Source: Nocardioides iriomotensis (GTDB taxonomy: Bacteria > Actinomycetota > Actinomycetes > Propionibacteriales > Nocardioidaceae). Taken from it: a DNA stretch of 64,000 nt. Location: contig NZ_SDPU01000009.1 of NCBI RefSeq assembly GCF_004168035.1, positions 122,525 to 186,524 of the forward strand. The letters run 5' to 3'. Shown one piece after another: positions 46,149 to 54,960 of this stretch. The position numbers were made by a program, and so were the translations under genes. The notes under the pieces were generated by a model, which saw only the letters and a program-made list of their open reading frames with translations, searched no databases and had not been told where the DNA came from. Position 1 is the stretch's first letter, and every line of letters starts with the position of its first letter.

Positions 46149-46924
46149 CAGCCCACCGCCTTGGCGGTCGTGGTCTTCCCCGGCATCGCGGGGGTGGTGT
46201 CGGGCAGGCCCGGGTCGATCCGGTCGAGGAGGCCGGCCTTGCGCTGCTCGTGGTAGGCGAGGATCTGCAGCTCGATCGACAGGTCGACCTTGCGCACGTC
46301 GACACCCTCGGGCACCGCCAGGACGGTCGGCGCGAAGTTCAGGATGCTGGTGATGCCGGCGGCGACGAGCCGGTCGCAGACCGCCTGCGCGGCGGGGGCC
46401 GGGGTGGCGATCACGCCGATCGCGACGCCGTGCTCGGCGACGAGCTCCTCGATCCGGTCGAACGCCAGGATCGGCAGGTCGCCGACGACCTCGCCCTGGC
46501 GTCCGGGGTCCGCGTCGAGCAGCGCCGCGATCCTGAAGCCGCGCGAGCTGAACCCGCTGTAATTGGCGAGCGCGTGGCCGAGGTTTCCGATGCCGACGAT
46601 AACGACCGGCCAGTCCTGGGTCACGCCGATCTCGCGGGCGATCTGGTAGCGGAGGTACTCCACGTCGTAGCCGACGCCGCGGGTGCCGTAGGAGCCGAGG
46701 TACGACAGGTCCTTGCGCAGCTTGGCGCTGTTGACCCCCGCCGCGGTGGCGAGCTCCTCGCTCGAGCAGGTGGCGATGCCGCGGTCGGACAGCGTCACCA
46801 GCGCCCGCAGGTAGACCGGCAGCCGGGCGACCGTGGCCTCGGGGATCCCGCGCTCGCTCTTGTCGGCGGTCGGCCGGGACGCCCCGTCGTGGGGGGCTCC
46901 GAACCGCTTGCCGCGAGAGGTCAC
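46148..46924 (-). CDS. rex: Redox-sensing transcriptional repressor Rex
   Basis: Rex, 258 residues, represses respiratory genes until a raised NADH/NAD+ ratio releases it from DNA. The N-terminal winged helix (residues about 25-90) includes ISDTRA-like [22 protein letters not shown] and [18 protein letters not shown]. The Rossmann motif [16 protein letters not shown] is near residue 100, followed by [12 protein letters not shown]. The C-terminal swapped helix [20 protein letters not shown] is present. GTG 46924 was chosen because AGGAGGAG lies 5 bases upstream. It heads the rex-hemA-hemC-cobA/hemD-hemB unit, as in Streptomyces. Confidence 0.95.
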   Translation of the reverse strand: MTSRGKRFGAPHDGASRPTADKSERGIPEATVARLPVYLRALVTLSDRGIATCSSEELATAAGVNSAKLRKDLSYLGSYGTRGVGYDVEYLRYQIAREIGVTQDWPVVIVGIGNLGHALANYSGFSSRGFRIAALLDADPGRQGEVVGDLPILAFDRIEELVAEHGVAIGVIATPAPAAQAVCDRLVAAGITSILNFAPTVLAVPEGVDVRKVDLSIELQILAYHEQRKAGLLDRIDPGLPDTTPAMPGKTTTAKAVG

Positions 46925-47011
46925 GCGTCTCCTCCTGGCCGTCTTCACGATGTCGTCGGCAGGTCGTCGGAACCGCCGGGCGGAACCGCTCCGGGGGGAC
47001 GACCAGGGCTC

Positions 47012-47040
47012 ACTGTAGGAGTTTGTGAACGTGGGAACAA
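47012..47040 (-). promoter_or_regulatory. rex-hem promoter with overlapping Rex operator
   Basis: On the minus strand TTGTTC (47040-47035), 17 bases, then TACAGT (47017-47012) form a standard -35/-10 pair. The plus-strand 18-mer TTGTGAACGTGGGAACAA (47023-47040) has one full Rex half-site (TTGTGAACG) and one degenerate half. It covers the -35 and most of the spacer, as expected for self-repression. Confidence 0.65.
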
Positions 47041-47126
47041 ACCGAGCGGTAACGACCGCCCGCCGCTGTGACCTGCCCCACGGGAAACGGCGGGCCAACT
47101 GTGTGGTATGCGGACCAGACCAGCCG

Positions 47127-47369
47127 TCAGGAAGCGGTCAGCGCGCTCCGCAGCCGGGCCTCGTCGACCCGCCAGTAGTCGTGCTGCTTCCCATCGACGA
47201 GCGTCACCGGGATCTCCTCGCCGTACCTCGTCATCAGGTCGGGCGAGCCGGTGATGTCGACCTCGTCGAAGGACTCCCCGAGGTCGGCGCAGACCGCCTC
47301 GATCACCGCGCGGGCGTCGTCGCAGAGGTGGCAGCCCGGCTTGGAGTAGAGGGTGACGCGGGCGGTCAT
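47127..47369 (-). CDS. Glutaredoxin-like small thiol protein
   Basis: An 80-residue thioredoxin-fold protein with the active site KPGCHLCDDA near residue 13 and the cis-proline in EEIPVTLVDG. It belongs to the short glutaredoxin/DUF836-type family found near hemA in mycobacteria and streptomycetes. It may reduce protein disulfides; the partner is unknown. ATG 47369 overlaps the stop of the upstream ligase gene (ATGA). Confidence 0.85.
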   Translation of the reverse strand: MTARVTLYSKPGCHLCDDARAVIEAVCADLGESFDEVDITGSPDLMTRYGEEIPVTLVDGKQHDYWRVDEARLRSALTAS

Positions 47370-48964
47370 GCCGGCCCCTCGAGGAGGTTGGCGTTGCGAC
47401 GCAGGGCGGAACGCAGCCGACCCTTGGCGACCTTGCCGGTGACGGTGTGCGGCAGCTCGTCGACGACGTGCACCCGGGTCGGCCGCTTGAACCGGGCGAG
47501 CCGGGTGGCGCAGTGCTCGCGCACCCGGTCGGCCAGCTCGGCATCGGAGAGCGACGAACCAGGGGTACGGCGGACGTAGGCGACGACCGTCTCGCCGGTC
47601 TGCTCGTCGGCGGCACCGATCACCGCGGCCTCCGCCACCTCGTCGAGCTCGACCACGACCTCCTCGACCTCGACCGGGTAGACGTTGAAGCCGGAGACGA
47701 TGACGAGCTCCTTGAGCCGGTCGACCAGGAACAGGTCGCCGTCGGGGTCGAGGATGCCGACGTCGCCCGTGGCGTACCAGCCCTCCGCACCCGGCCCGTC
47801 GGCCCCGTCGGGCCAGTAGCCGCTGAACAGGTTGGCGCCGCGGACCTGGATCTCGCCGGGATCGCCCTGCTCGGGCGCGCGTCCATGCTCGTCGACGAGC
47901 CGCAGCTCGACACCGGGCAGGGCGCCGCCGACCGAGCCGGGCTTGGGCGTCTGGCTGCGCAGCGTCGAGGTGACGACCGGGGCCGCCTCAGTGAGGCCGT
48001 AGCCCTGGTGCACGGGGATCCCGGTCAGCTCGGTGAACCGGGCGACGAGCTCGGGCGACAGCGGCGCGGAGCCGGACAGCACGAGCCGGACGGCCGCCAG
48101 CCGCTCGCGCAGGTCGGGGACCGGCAGCCAGTGCGCGAACACCGGCGGCGCCACCGGCACGACCGAGACCGCCTCGTCCTCGATCAGGGCCAGCGACCCC
48201 TCGACGTCGAAGCCGTCGACCAGCACGAGCCGCGCGGTCTGGTGCAGCACCTGCCCGAGCACGGCGTTGAGGCCGTAGACGTGGAACAACGGCAGCACGC
48301 CCAGCACCACGTCGTCGCCGTGGATCATCGGCGGCTCGACGGCGGCCGCCTGCTCGATGTTGGCCGTCAGAGCGCGGTGGGTGAGCATCGCGGCGCGGGG
48401 ACGGCCCGACGTACCGCTGGTGTAGAGGAGGACGGCCAGCGCCTCGGGGTCGGCCACCTCGGGCAGGGCGGCGGCGGGCGCCTTCAGCAGGTCGGCGTAC
48501 GACGTCTCGCCCGGCAGCGTCGGCGCGCCCGTCACGACCACACGGGGCACGAACGCCCGGCTGCGCAGCTCCTCGTCGGCGCCGACCAGCGCGTCCTCGA
48601 GCCCAGCGACGGCCTGCCGCACCGTGGTGACGGTGTCGGCGTCGGCCAGCACGAGCCGGGCGCCGCAGTCGGCGACCACCCGGACCATCTCCCCGGTGGC
48701 GGAGCGCGGGTTCACCGGGACCGCGACCAGCCGGGCCCGCAGCGTGCCGAGGTAGGCGGCGACGAGCTCGACCCGGTTGCCCATCGCGATGACGACGCGG
48801 TAGCCGGCGACGAGCCCGAGCGCGTTGAGGCCGTGGGCGACGGCGTCGACCTCGGCGTCGAGCTCGGCCCAGGTGACCCGTCGGCCGCCGGCCTCGACGA
48901 GCGCGGTGCGGTCGGGCGAGGCCTCGGCGGCGCGCCGCAGCAGGTCCGGCAGCAGGGCGGTCAC
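47366..48964 (-). CDS. Acyl-CoA synthetase (AMP-binding, long-chain fatty acid-CoA ligase-like)
   Basis: An ANL-superfamily enzyme of 532 residues. The A3 P-loop reads LLYTSGTSGRPRAAMLTHRA near residue 178, A5 is QGYGLTEAAPVVT, A7 is WYATGDVGILDPDGDLFLVD, A8 is LKELVIVSGFNVYP, and the catalytic lysine is in HTVTGKVAKGRLRSAL. The substrate is a carboxylic acid, likely a fatty acid. GTG 48964 follows CAGACT at 7 bases, so the transcript may be leaderless. It is divergent from the phosphatase gene with a 75-base shared region. Confidence 0.85.
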   Translation of the reverse strand: MTALLPDLLRRAAEASPDRTALVEAGGRRVTWAELDAEVDAVAHGLNALGLVAGYRVVIAMGNRVELVAAYLGTLRARLVAVPVNPRSATGEMVRVVADCGARLVLADADTVTTVRQAVAGLEDALVGADEELRSRAFVPRVVVTGAPTLPGETSYADLLKAPAAALPEVADPEALAVLLYTSGTSGRPRAAMLTHRALTANIEQAAAVEPPMIHGDDVVLGVLPLFHVYGLNAVLGQVLHQTARLVLVDGFDVEGSLALIEDEAVSVVPVAPPVFAHWLPVPDLRERLAAVRLVLSGSAPLSPELVARFTELTGIPVHQGYGLTEAAPVVTSTLRSQTPKPGSVGGALPGVELRLVDEHGRAPEQGDPGEIQVRGANLFSGYWPDGADGPGAEGWYATGDVGILDPDGDLFLVDRLKELVIVSGFNVYPVEVEEVVVELDEVAEAAVIGAADEQTGETVVAYVRRTPGSSLSDAELADRVREHCATRLARFKRPTRVHVVDELPHTVTGKVAKGRLRSALRRNANLLEGPA

Positions 48965-49039
48965 GACCCGGAGTCTGGCACAGGCGCCCTCCCGCCTGGC
49001 TCTCGCCAAGTGCCCGGACGACGGCACTAGGGTGGCTCC

Positions 49040-49948
49040 GTGAGCGCCGACCGCAGGAGTGGACGCCGTACGTCCCGGGCCGACCGACCGCCCCTCGACC
49101 TGCGCAGCCGCTCCGTGCTGGCCGGCGAGGCGTCGGCCGCGGCGGCCGAGGTCGAGACCTCGCTGCTCACCCCGCCCGACCCGACGGCGGCGGCGTTCTT
49201 CGACGTCGACAACACCGTCATGCAGGGCGCGTCGATCTTCCACCTGGCGCGCGGGCTGTACCGGCGCAGGTTCTTCACCACCCGCGACATCCTCGGCGCG
49301 GCTTGGAAGCAGGCGTACTTCCGGCTGGTCGGCGTCGAGGACCCCGAGCACGTCGCGGAGGCCCGGGCGTCGGCGCTCGCCTTCATCCAGGGCCACGAGG
49401 TCGCCGAGCTCGAGGCGCTGGGGGAGGAGATCTTCGACGAGGCGATGGCGCACCGGATCTGGCCCGGCACCCGCGCCCTCGCCCAGCTGCACCTCGACCA
49501 GGGCCAGCGCGTCTGGCTGGTCACCGCCGCCCCGATCGAGATCGCGACGATCATCGCGCGACGGCTGGGCCTGACCGGCGCGCTCGGCACGGTCTCGGAG
49601 CACGAGGACGGCGTCTACACCGGCCGGCTCGTCGGCGACATGCTGCACGGCCCGGCGAAGGCCGAGGCGGTCAAGGCGCTCGCGGAGCGGGAGGGGCTCG
49701 ACCTCAGCCGTTGCTCGGCGTACTCCGACTCCTCCAACGACCTGCCGATGCTGAGCCTGGTCGGCGACCCGTGCGCGATCAACCCGGACGCCAAGCTGCG
49801 CGACCACGCCAAGGCGCACGGCTGGCGGATCCGCGACTACCGCACCGGCCGCAAGGCCGCCCGCGCCGGGCTCCTGGTGGCCGGCCTGGCCGGCGCCGCG
49901 ACCGGGTCCGCCGCGGCGGCCGTCGCGATCCGGCGCCGGGTGCGCTGA
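49040..49948 (+). CDS. HAD-IB family hydrolase (SerB1-like phosphatase)
   Basis: A 302-residue HAD phosphatase. Motif I is [11 protein letters not shown] near residue 53 (nucleophile Asp), motif II is VWLVTAAP, motif III is the lysine in GPAKAEAVK, and motif IV is [11 protein letters not shown]. The IB cap is helical ([19 protein letters not shown]). Phosphoserine is the textbook substrate of related enzymes, but lysophospholipid or other phosphate esters are possible. The C-terminus is a hydrophobic helix then arginines ([20 protein letters not shown]), perhaps a membrane tether. GTG 49040 follows TAGGGT by six bases, so a leaderless start fits. Its homologue sits at this locus in mycobacteria and streptomycetes. 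Confidence 0.85.
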   Translation: MSADRRSGRRTSRADRPPLDLRSRSVLAGEASAAAAEVETSLLTPPDPTAAAFFDVDNTVMQGASIFHLARGLYRRRFFTTRDILGAAWKQAYFRLVGVEDPEHVAEARASALAFIQGHEVAELEALGEEIFDEAMAHRIWPGTRALAQLHLDQGQRVWLVTAAPIEIATIIARRLGLTGALGTVSEHEDGVYTGRLVGDMLHGPAKAEAVKALAEREGLDLSRCSAYSDSSNDLPMLSLVGDPCAINPDAKLRDHAKAHGWRIRDYRTGRKAARAGLLVAGLAGAATGSAAAAVAIRRRVR

Positions 49949-50160
49949 CCGGTCAGCGAACGGTCTGCACCGGCCCGCCCCCGAGGTTTCACGATCCGGG
50001 GCGATTGGGATGATCCTGTGACACGATCCACACCGCTCATATTGCAACTCGTAGTTACTCACCGGTTCACAAACCGGCTCGGGTTACCTACGCTGCCAGG
50101 AAGGTCCTGAGGGGGATCACGGAGCCCGGATCGTGTGGTTCGGGGAGGGAGTCCGAAGCA

Positions 50161-50955
50161 GTGGTGACGCGTGACGCGCAGTACCGGCGTGGCCTGGAGG
50201 CCTTGCGCCGGGCGGTGCTGCACGCCCTCGACCCTGCTCCCGCGCTCATCGCGGCCGGTCCCGCCGCCGGCTCTGCTCCGTCGTACTCCTGGCTGCTGAG
50301 CGAGGCGGTCGGGCTCGACGAGACCCGCGGGGGCCTGTCGGTCGTCCCGGGCGGCAGCGGACCCGGCGACGACGGCCCGGCCGTCTCGTCCGAGGAGGAC
50401 GAGGCCGAGGCCACCCGCGTGATCGCGCTCGTCGAGCTGGCCCGCGCGGGCGACACCGAGGCGTTCGGGCAGCTCTACGACCACTACCACGTGTCGGTGT
50501 ACCGGTTCCTCTACTACCGGGTCGGTCAGGTGGCGCTCGCCGAGGACCTGACCTCCGAGACGTTCTTCCGGGCGCTGCGCAGCATGGGCTCGTTCCGCTG
50601 GCAGGGCAAGGACTTCGGCGCCTGGCTGATGACCATCGCCCGCAACCTCACCGCCGACCACTTCAAGGCCGGACGCACCCGCCTCGAGACGGCCACCGAG
50701 GACATGGGCGCCCACGACGCACCCACCGAGGGCCCCGAGACCTCCGTGCTCGCCTCGCTCACCAACGAGGCCCTCCTGCAGGCGCTCACCCAGCTGCCCA
50801 CCGAGCAGCAGGACTGCCTGGTGATGCGCTTCCTGCAGGGGCTCTCGATCGCCGAGACCGCCAAGGTGCTCGGCCGCAGCGACGGCGCCGTCAAGCAGCT
50901 CCAGCTGCGCGGCGTCCGCAACCTGGCCAAGCTCCTGCCGGAGGGGCTGCGATGA
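50161..50955 (+). CDS. ECF sigma factor, BldN type
   Basis: A 264-residue RNA polymerase sigma factor. Residues about 1-85 are an N-terminal extension with no sigma homology. Region 2 follows (EAFGQLYDHYHVSVYRFLYY, LTSETFFRALRSMGSFRW, WLMTIARNLTADHFK), then region 4 (ALTQLPTEQQDCLVMRFLQG, SIAETAKVLGRSDGAVKQLQ). Streptomyces BldN has a similar extension of about 86 residues, removed by proteolysis. The neighbouring anti-sigma gene and the rex/hem/serB context support orthology. GTG 50161 has GGGGAGGGAG upstream. The 212 bases before it hold a perfect hairpin (CCGGTT-CACA-AACCGG, 50062-50077), possibly regulatory. Confidence 0.85.
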   Translation: MVTRDAQYRRGLEALRRAVLHALDPAPALIAAGPAAGSAPSYSWLLSEAVGLDETRGGLSVVPGGSGPGDDGPAVSSEEDEAEATRVIALVELARAGDTEAFGQLYDHYHVSVYRFLYYRVGQVALAEDLTSETFFRALRSMGSFRWQGKDFGAWLMTIARNLTADHFKAGRTRLETATEDMGAHDAPTEGPETSVLASLTNEALLQALTQLPTEQQDCLVMRFLQGLSIAETAKVLGRSDGAVKQLQLRGVRNLAKLLPEGLR

Positions 50956-50980
50956 GCCCCCAGGAGAGCCCGGTCACGCC

Positions 50981-51009
50981 CGTAACTTCCGTGCGGTTCG
51001 CCTCGTTGA
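50981..51009 (+). promoter_or_regulatory. Sigma-BldN-type promoter before the anti-sigma gene
   Basis: CGTAAC (50981-50986), a 17-base spacer and CGTTGA (51004-51009), identical in both hexamers and spacing to 39646-39674. It lies in the 97-base gap between sigma and anti-sigma genes, about 44 bases before ATG 51053, so the anti-sigma gene should have its own sigma-dependent transcript (negative feedback). Confidence 0.72.
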
Positions 51010-51052
51010 CGCTGGCGACGATGCAGTTCACACAGCCGAACGGAAGAGACCG

Positions 51053-52264
51053 ATGACCGCCCTGTTCAGCGCGCGCCGGCGCGCCGACGAGCTCGCCTCC
51101 GCGCTCGACAACCCGCACCGGGACGTCGACGCCGAGCTGCGCGAGCTGGTCGGTGTCGTGGGCACCCTGCGCCGGGCGGTCGACGACGACCCCTTCGCGA
51201 CGCCGCGCGCCGACTTCGCCGCCGACCTGCGGGCGCGGCTGATGGCCGAGGCCGTCGACGTGCTCGAGCCCGGCTCACCCCTGGTCCTGCCGCCCCGCCC
51301 GGTCGGGCGGCGCGAGCGCCGCCTGGTGGCGGCCGCCGCGGCCGTCCTCCTCGTCGGCGGTACGGCGGGCATGGCCGCCGCGTCGTCCGGCGCACTGCCC
51401 GGCGACGCCCTGTACCCCGTCAAGCGCGGCATCGAGCGCGCCGAGGCCGGCCTCTCGGTCAGCAAGGCCGGCAAGGGCCGCGACCTGCTGGCCCAGGCCA
51501 GCGGCCGCCTCACCGAGGTGCGCGGCCTGCTCGCGGCCGACCGGCTCGGAGGCGAGCCCCGCGTGCCGCTGGCGCTCGACGACTTCGTCGCCCAGTCGCA
51601 GCAGGGCGCCGCGCTGCTCATGGACTCGTTCCGCGACGACCGCGACCCCGCCCGCGTCGCCGACGTACGCACCTTCACCGCCGACGCCCTCGACGACCTC
51701 GCCGACCTCGCGACCACCGCACCCGCGTCGGTCCAGCCCGACCTGCGCAACGCGGCGCTCGCGCTGCGCGACATCGACGTCCGCGCCGGCCAGCTGTGCG
51801 ACACCTGCGCCGCCGGCACCCCGACGCTCGACCTCCCGCCGGTCTTCCTGGCCGCCGCCGAGGCCGACCGGGCGCTCGACGGCGTGGACGCCGGCGCGCT
51901 CGACAACAGCCACCCTTTCGTGGTGCCGAAGTCGCTCGTGCCCGCCGGCCGGGGTGACGACGGGAAGAAGCCCGCGGCCGGCGACGACGGCGGCGGTGGC
52001 ACCGGCGACGCCGGCGACACGGGAGTCCCCCTGCCCGGCACGCCGAGCCTCCCCGGTGGCGGCGGCAGTGGCGGCGGCGGTGGTGGCGGCACCGGCGGCG
52101 GTGACGTGACCAGCCCCGGCGGCGCGCTGCAGGACACCGTCGACGGCGTCGGCGGCACCCTGGACGACACCGTCGGCTCGATCACCGACGGGCTCACCGG
52201 CGTGGTCGAGACGGTCCTGCCCGACCCCACCACCGGCGGTTCCACGGGCGGTCTGCTGCCCTGA
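51053..52264 (+). CDS. Membrane anti-sigma factor, RsbN-like (DUF5667)
   Basis: This 403-residue protein has a cytosolic N-terminus (residues 1-80, LRELVGVVGTLRRAVDDDPF, then FAADLRARLMAEAVD), which should bind the sigma factor. One membrane helix follows (ERRLVAAAAAVLLVGGTAGM, near residues 82-103). The DUF5667-type extracytoplasmic part begins ALPGDALYPVKRGIERAEAG, and a low-complexity Gly/Asp-rich tail ends the protein. Streptomyces RsbN is encoded at the same place, directly after bldN. ATG 51053 has GGAAGAG upstream. A sigma-BldN-type promoter stands before it. The signal sensed is unknown. Confidence 0.8.
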   Translation: MTALFSARRRADELASALDNPHRDVDAELRELVGVVGTLRRAVDDDPFATPRADFAADLRARLMAEAVDVLEPGSPLVLPPRPVGRRERRLVAAAAAVLLVGGTAGMAAASSGALPGDALYPVKRGIERAEAGLSVSKAGKGRDLLAQASGRLTEVRGLLAADRLGGEPRVPLALDDFVAQSQQGAALLMDSFRDDRDPARVADVRTFTADALDDLADLATTAPASVQPDLRNAALALRDIDVRAGQLCDTCAAGTPTLDLPPVFLAAAEADRALDGVDAGALDNSHPFVVPKSLVPAGRGDDGKKPAAGDDGGGGTGDAGDTGVPLPGTPSLPGGGGSGGGGGGGTGGGDVTSPGGALQDTVDGVGGTLDDTVGSITDGLTGVVETVLPDPTTGGSTGGLLP

Positions 52265-52296
52265 CGGGCTTACGGGCCTGACGGGCCCGCCGACGG

Positions 52297-53499
52297 TCAG
52301 GCGAAGACCGAGCGACGCTGCATCAGCAGCGTGTACAGCGTCTGCTGGACGGTCTCGCGCACCTGGTCGGTGACGTTGAAGACCAGCATTGGGTCGTCGG
52401 CGGCACCCTCGTCGTAGGAGTCGGTGCGGATCGGCTCGCCGAACTCGATCAGCCACTTCGACGGCAGCGGCACCAGGCCCAGCGGGCCGAGCAGCGGGAA
52501 GAACGGCGTGATCGGGATGTAGGGCACGCCGAGCAGCCGGGCGAGCGACGGCACGTTGCCGACGAGCGGGTAGATCTCCTCGGCGCCGACCACCGAGCAC
52601 GGCACGATCGGCACGCCGGTGCGCATCGCGGCCGACACGAATCCGCCGCGGCCGAACCGCTGCAGCCGGTAGCGCTCGGAGTAGGGCTTGCCGATGCCCT
52701 TGAACCCCTCGGGCCAGACGCCGACGAGCTCGCCGCCGCGGAGCATCCGCTCGGCGTCCTCGTTGCAGGCGAGCGTGGCGCCGGCCTTGCGCGCGATCTC
52801 GCCGACCACCGGCATCTTGAACACCAGGTCGGCACCCAGCGGGCGCAGGTGCCGCCCGGTGCTGTCGTGCACCGACACCATGGTCATCAGGCCGTCCACA
52901 GGGATCGTGCCGGAGTGGTTGGAGACGACCAGCGCGCCGCCGTCGGTGGGGATGTTCTCGGCGCCGCGCACCTCGACCCGGAACCACTTCTGGGCGATCG
53001 GGCGCAGGGCGGCCAGTAGGAACCGCTCGGTGACCTCGGCGTCGAAGCCGTACTCGTCGACGGCGTAGTCGCCGGTCACCCGTCGCCGCAGGAACGCCAG
53101 GAACTCCGCCAGCCGCTGCTCGTAGCGGTCGCCGAACACCTCGGCCGCGGCCGACGTGAACGCCGCCAGCCAGTCGGACACCGGGATGCCGTCGCCCGGC
53201 GCGCCGGCTCCGGACTCGCGCACGTCGACGCGCGGAGCGTCCGTGCCGGCGTCCTCGCGCGGCTCCGTCTGCCCGGCTTGCGCTGCCTGCTCCGTCGCCG
53301 CCTCGGTGGAGGCCTCGGTCGTGGGCTCGGTCGCCGCGTCGGCGTGCTCGGGCTTCGGGTCGGACGGCGGCTCCGCGGAGGTACGGCGGGCGGCGGACGG
53401 GCCGGCCAGGCTGCGCGCGGCGGACGACGGGTTGCGGCTGCCGCTACCGCGCCCGGGCCTCCCGCGCGTGCCCAGCGGGATCACCTCGGCGTCAGCCAT
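52297..53499 (-). CDS. PlsC-family 1-acylglycerol-3-phosphate acyltransferase-like protein
   Basis: A 400-residue protein. Residues 1-115 are low-complexity, rich in Ala/Glu/Thr (TEPTTEASTEAATEQAAQAG), and absent from compact PlsC. The acyltransferase domain (about 170-385) has the NHSGTIPVDG motif (an NHxxxxD form) near residue 207, a VWPEGFKGIGKPY block near residue 258 and IVPCSVVGAEEIYP. It should acylate a lysophospholipid or similar acceptor at the membrane. ATG 53499 overlaps the end of the epimerase gene by 8 bases. M. tuberculosis Rv0502 is encoded at the equivalent place. It converges on the anti-sigma gene. Confidence 0.82.
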   Translation of the reverse strand: MADAEVIPLGTRGRPGRGSGSRNPSSAARSLAGPSAARRTSAEPPSDPKPEHADAATEPTTEASTEAATEQAAQAGQTEPREDAGTDAPRVDVRESGAGAPGDGIPVSDWLAAFTSAAAEVFGDRYEQRLAEFLAFLRRRVTGDYAVDEYGFDAEVTERFLLAALRPIAQKWFRVEVRGAENIPTDGGALVVSNHSGTIPVDGLMTMVSVHDSTGRHLRPLGADLVFKMPVVGEIARKAGATLACNEDAERMLRGGELVGVWPEGFKGIGKPYSERYRLQRFGRGGFVSAAMRTGVPIVPCSVVGAEEIYPLVGNVPSLARLLGVPYIPITPFFPLLGPLGLVPLPSKWLIEFGEPIRTDSYDEGAADDPMLVFNVTDQVRETVQQTLYTLLMQRRSVFA

Positions 53500-54511
53500 G
53501 TCCACCACTCCCCACGGTCCCGACGGTACCGGCGACCGGGGTGACCGGTCGCGGCAGCGTGAGCACACCCGGCGTGACCGTGGCGGCGAACTCGGCGAAG
53601 GCCGACTCGGACGTGTGCCGCGGCTCGAAGCCGAGCACGCGCCGCATCCGGTCGGTGTCGAGGCCGCGGCCGAAGCACAGGAACTCGGTCAGCTCGCGCG
53701 ACGGCGCCGGGACGCCCGCCTGCTTGAGCACGCCGCCGAGGGAGCCGAGCGCCATGGTGGGCACCGGCAGGCTCGGCCGGCCGAGGCGGCGTACCGCCTG
53801 GGACAGCGTCAGCACGCCGTCCCCCGCGAGGTTGAAGGTGCCGTGCACGCCGCCGACGGTGGCGTGGCCGAGGGCGCTCAGGAAGTCTTCCTCGTCGAGG
53901 AACTGCAGCCGGGCGTCGAACCCGAGCGGCGTCGGCACCACCGGCAGCCGGAAGTAGTCGAGCAGCGGCGACCGCTCGCGACGGCCGACCAGGTTGGCCG
54001 GGCGCAGCATCGTCACCGACACGTCGGGACGGCGACGGGCGAAGCCGCGGACGTAGCCCTCGACCTCCAGGACGTCCTTGGCGAACCCGCTTCGGGGCAT
54101 GCGCTTGGCCGCCATGTCCTCGGTGAACATGGCGGGGTCGCGGCTCGACGAGCCGTAGACGGCGGCGGAGGACCGCACCACCAGCCGTTCGAGGCTCGGC
54201 GCCTTCTGGCACGCAGCGAGCAGCTGCATCGTGCCGATGACGTTGTGCTCCTTGACGGAGGAGCGGCCGCCGGTGCCGCCGGGGCGGACGCTCAGGTGGA
54301 CGACGGTGTCGACCTCCTGGCCCGCGATCACCTTGGCGATGACCGGGTTGCGGATGTCGGCGCGCACGAAGGCCACGCTCCCCAGGTCACCCGGGGGCGG
54401 GACGACGTCGACGCCGATGACCCGCTCGACGGCGGGGTCGGAGCTGAGGCGGCGCGCGAAGCGGCCACCGAGGTCGGACGAGACCCCGGTGACGAGCACG
54501 ACGCGCCCCAC
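53492..54511 (-). CDS. NAD-dependent epimerase/dehydratase-like SDR (GalE2-like)
   Basis: An extended short-chain dehydrogenase of 339 residues. The cofactor loop is VVLVTGVSSDLGGRFARRL, a variant of GxxGxxG, near residues 4-22. HLSVRPGG follows near residue 72, and LVVRSSAAVYGSSSRDP near residue 110 supplies the serine/tyrosine region. No YxxxK is obvious at the usual place (MPRSGFAKDVLE has the lysine without the tyrosine), so it may not act as a standard epimerase. Mycobacterial GalE2 (Rv0501) is in the same gene order. GTG 54511 starts 21 bases after the bS22 stop. Confidence 0.78.
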   Translation of the reverse strand: MGRVVLVTGVSSDLGGRFARRLSSDPAVERVIGVDVVPPPGDLGSVAFVRADIRNPVIAKVIAGQEVDTVVHLSVRPGGTGGRSSVKEHNVIGTMQLLAACQKAPSLERLVVRSSAAVYGSSSRDPAMFTEDMAAKRMPRSGFAKDVLEVEGYVRGFARRRPDVSVTMLRPANLVGRRERSPLLDYFRLPVVPTPLGFDARLQFLDEEDFLSALGHATVGGVHGTFNLAGDGVLTLSQAVRRLGRPSLPVPTMALGSLGGVLKQAGVPAPSRELTEFLCFGRGLDTDRMRRVLGFEPRHTSESAFAEFAATVTPGVLTLPRPVTPVAGTVGTVGSGGHG

Positions 54512-54532
54512 AGCGACCTGCCTGATCCGGGC

Positions 54533-54634
54533 CTACTTGCCCTGACGGCGACGCTGGATCCGCGTCTTCTTCAGCAGCTTGCGGTGCTTCTTCTTGGCCA
54601 TGCGCTTGCGGCGCTTCTTGATGACGGAACCCAC
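54533..54634 (-). CDS. Small ribosomal protein bS22
   Basis: A 33-residue, strongly basic protein ([20 protein letters not shown] then [13 protein letters not shown]), starting at GTG 54634 and ending TAG. It matches the actinobacterial small protein with an AURKAIP1/COX24-like domain that was found as bS22 in mycobacterial ribosomes, where it sits near the intersubunit face. It is too short for ordinary gene calls. The surrounding order (HTH gene, bS22, epimerase, PlsC) is the mycobacterial one. GGAGAACAGG lies upstream as a ribosome-binding site. Confidence 0.88.
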   Translation of the reverse strand: MGSVIKKRRKRMAKKKHRKLLKKTRIQRRRQGK

Positions 54635-54960
54635 GGTCTACCTGTTCTCTCCGGACGACGGACACCGACCGGACGGGCATGGACGCCCCCGGCGCGGAAG
54701 GACCAGCCTAACCGCCGGTGCCCGGACGGACGACTCGGGACCGCCCGTTCGGACCGCAGGCGGCAAACCCGAGGCAAAAAGGACGAAATCGGGCCTCAAG
54801 TCCGCCGCCCGGCCCACCGATGCTCCCTGTGTCGGCTTCTGTCACCCGCACCCGTGGGAGGACCCGGCGACAGGATGTCATCAATATTCGGTGGCCGCCG
54901 CCGGAGTTCTGGGAGGAACGAGGCGGTCACGGTTTCGAGGCCTTGGGAGGGGTCTTGGAC
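54635..54960. other. 326-base divergent intergenic region
   Basis: It separates bS22 (minus) from the secreted CAP-like gene (plus) and should hold both promoters. AATATT at 54895 is the most AT-rich point and may be part of a promoter for the plus-strand gene, with a leader of roughly 55 bases. A longer in-frame reading of the secreted gene from 54718 crosses it but lacks coding character and would bury the signal peptide. Confidence 0.6.

Noticed and set aside
54718..54960. Longer reading of the CAP-like gene from 54718
   Set aside because: It would add 81 residues before a perfect signal peptide and cross the promoter region. ATG 54961 has a strong ribosome-binding site.
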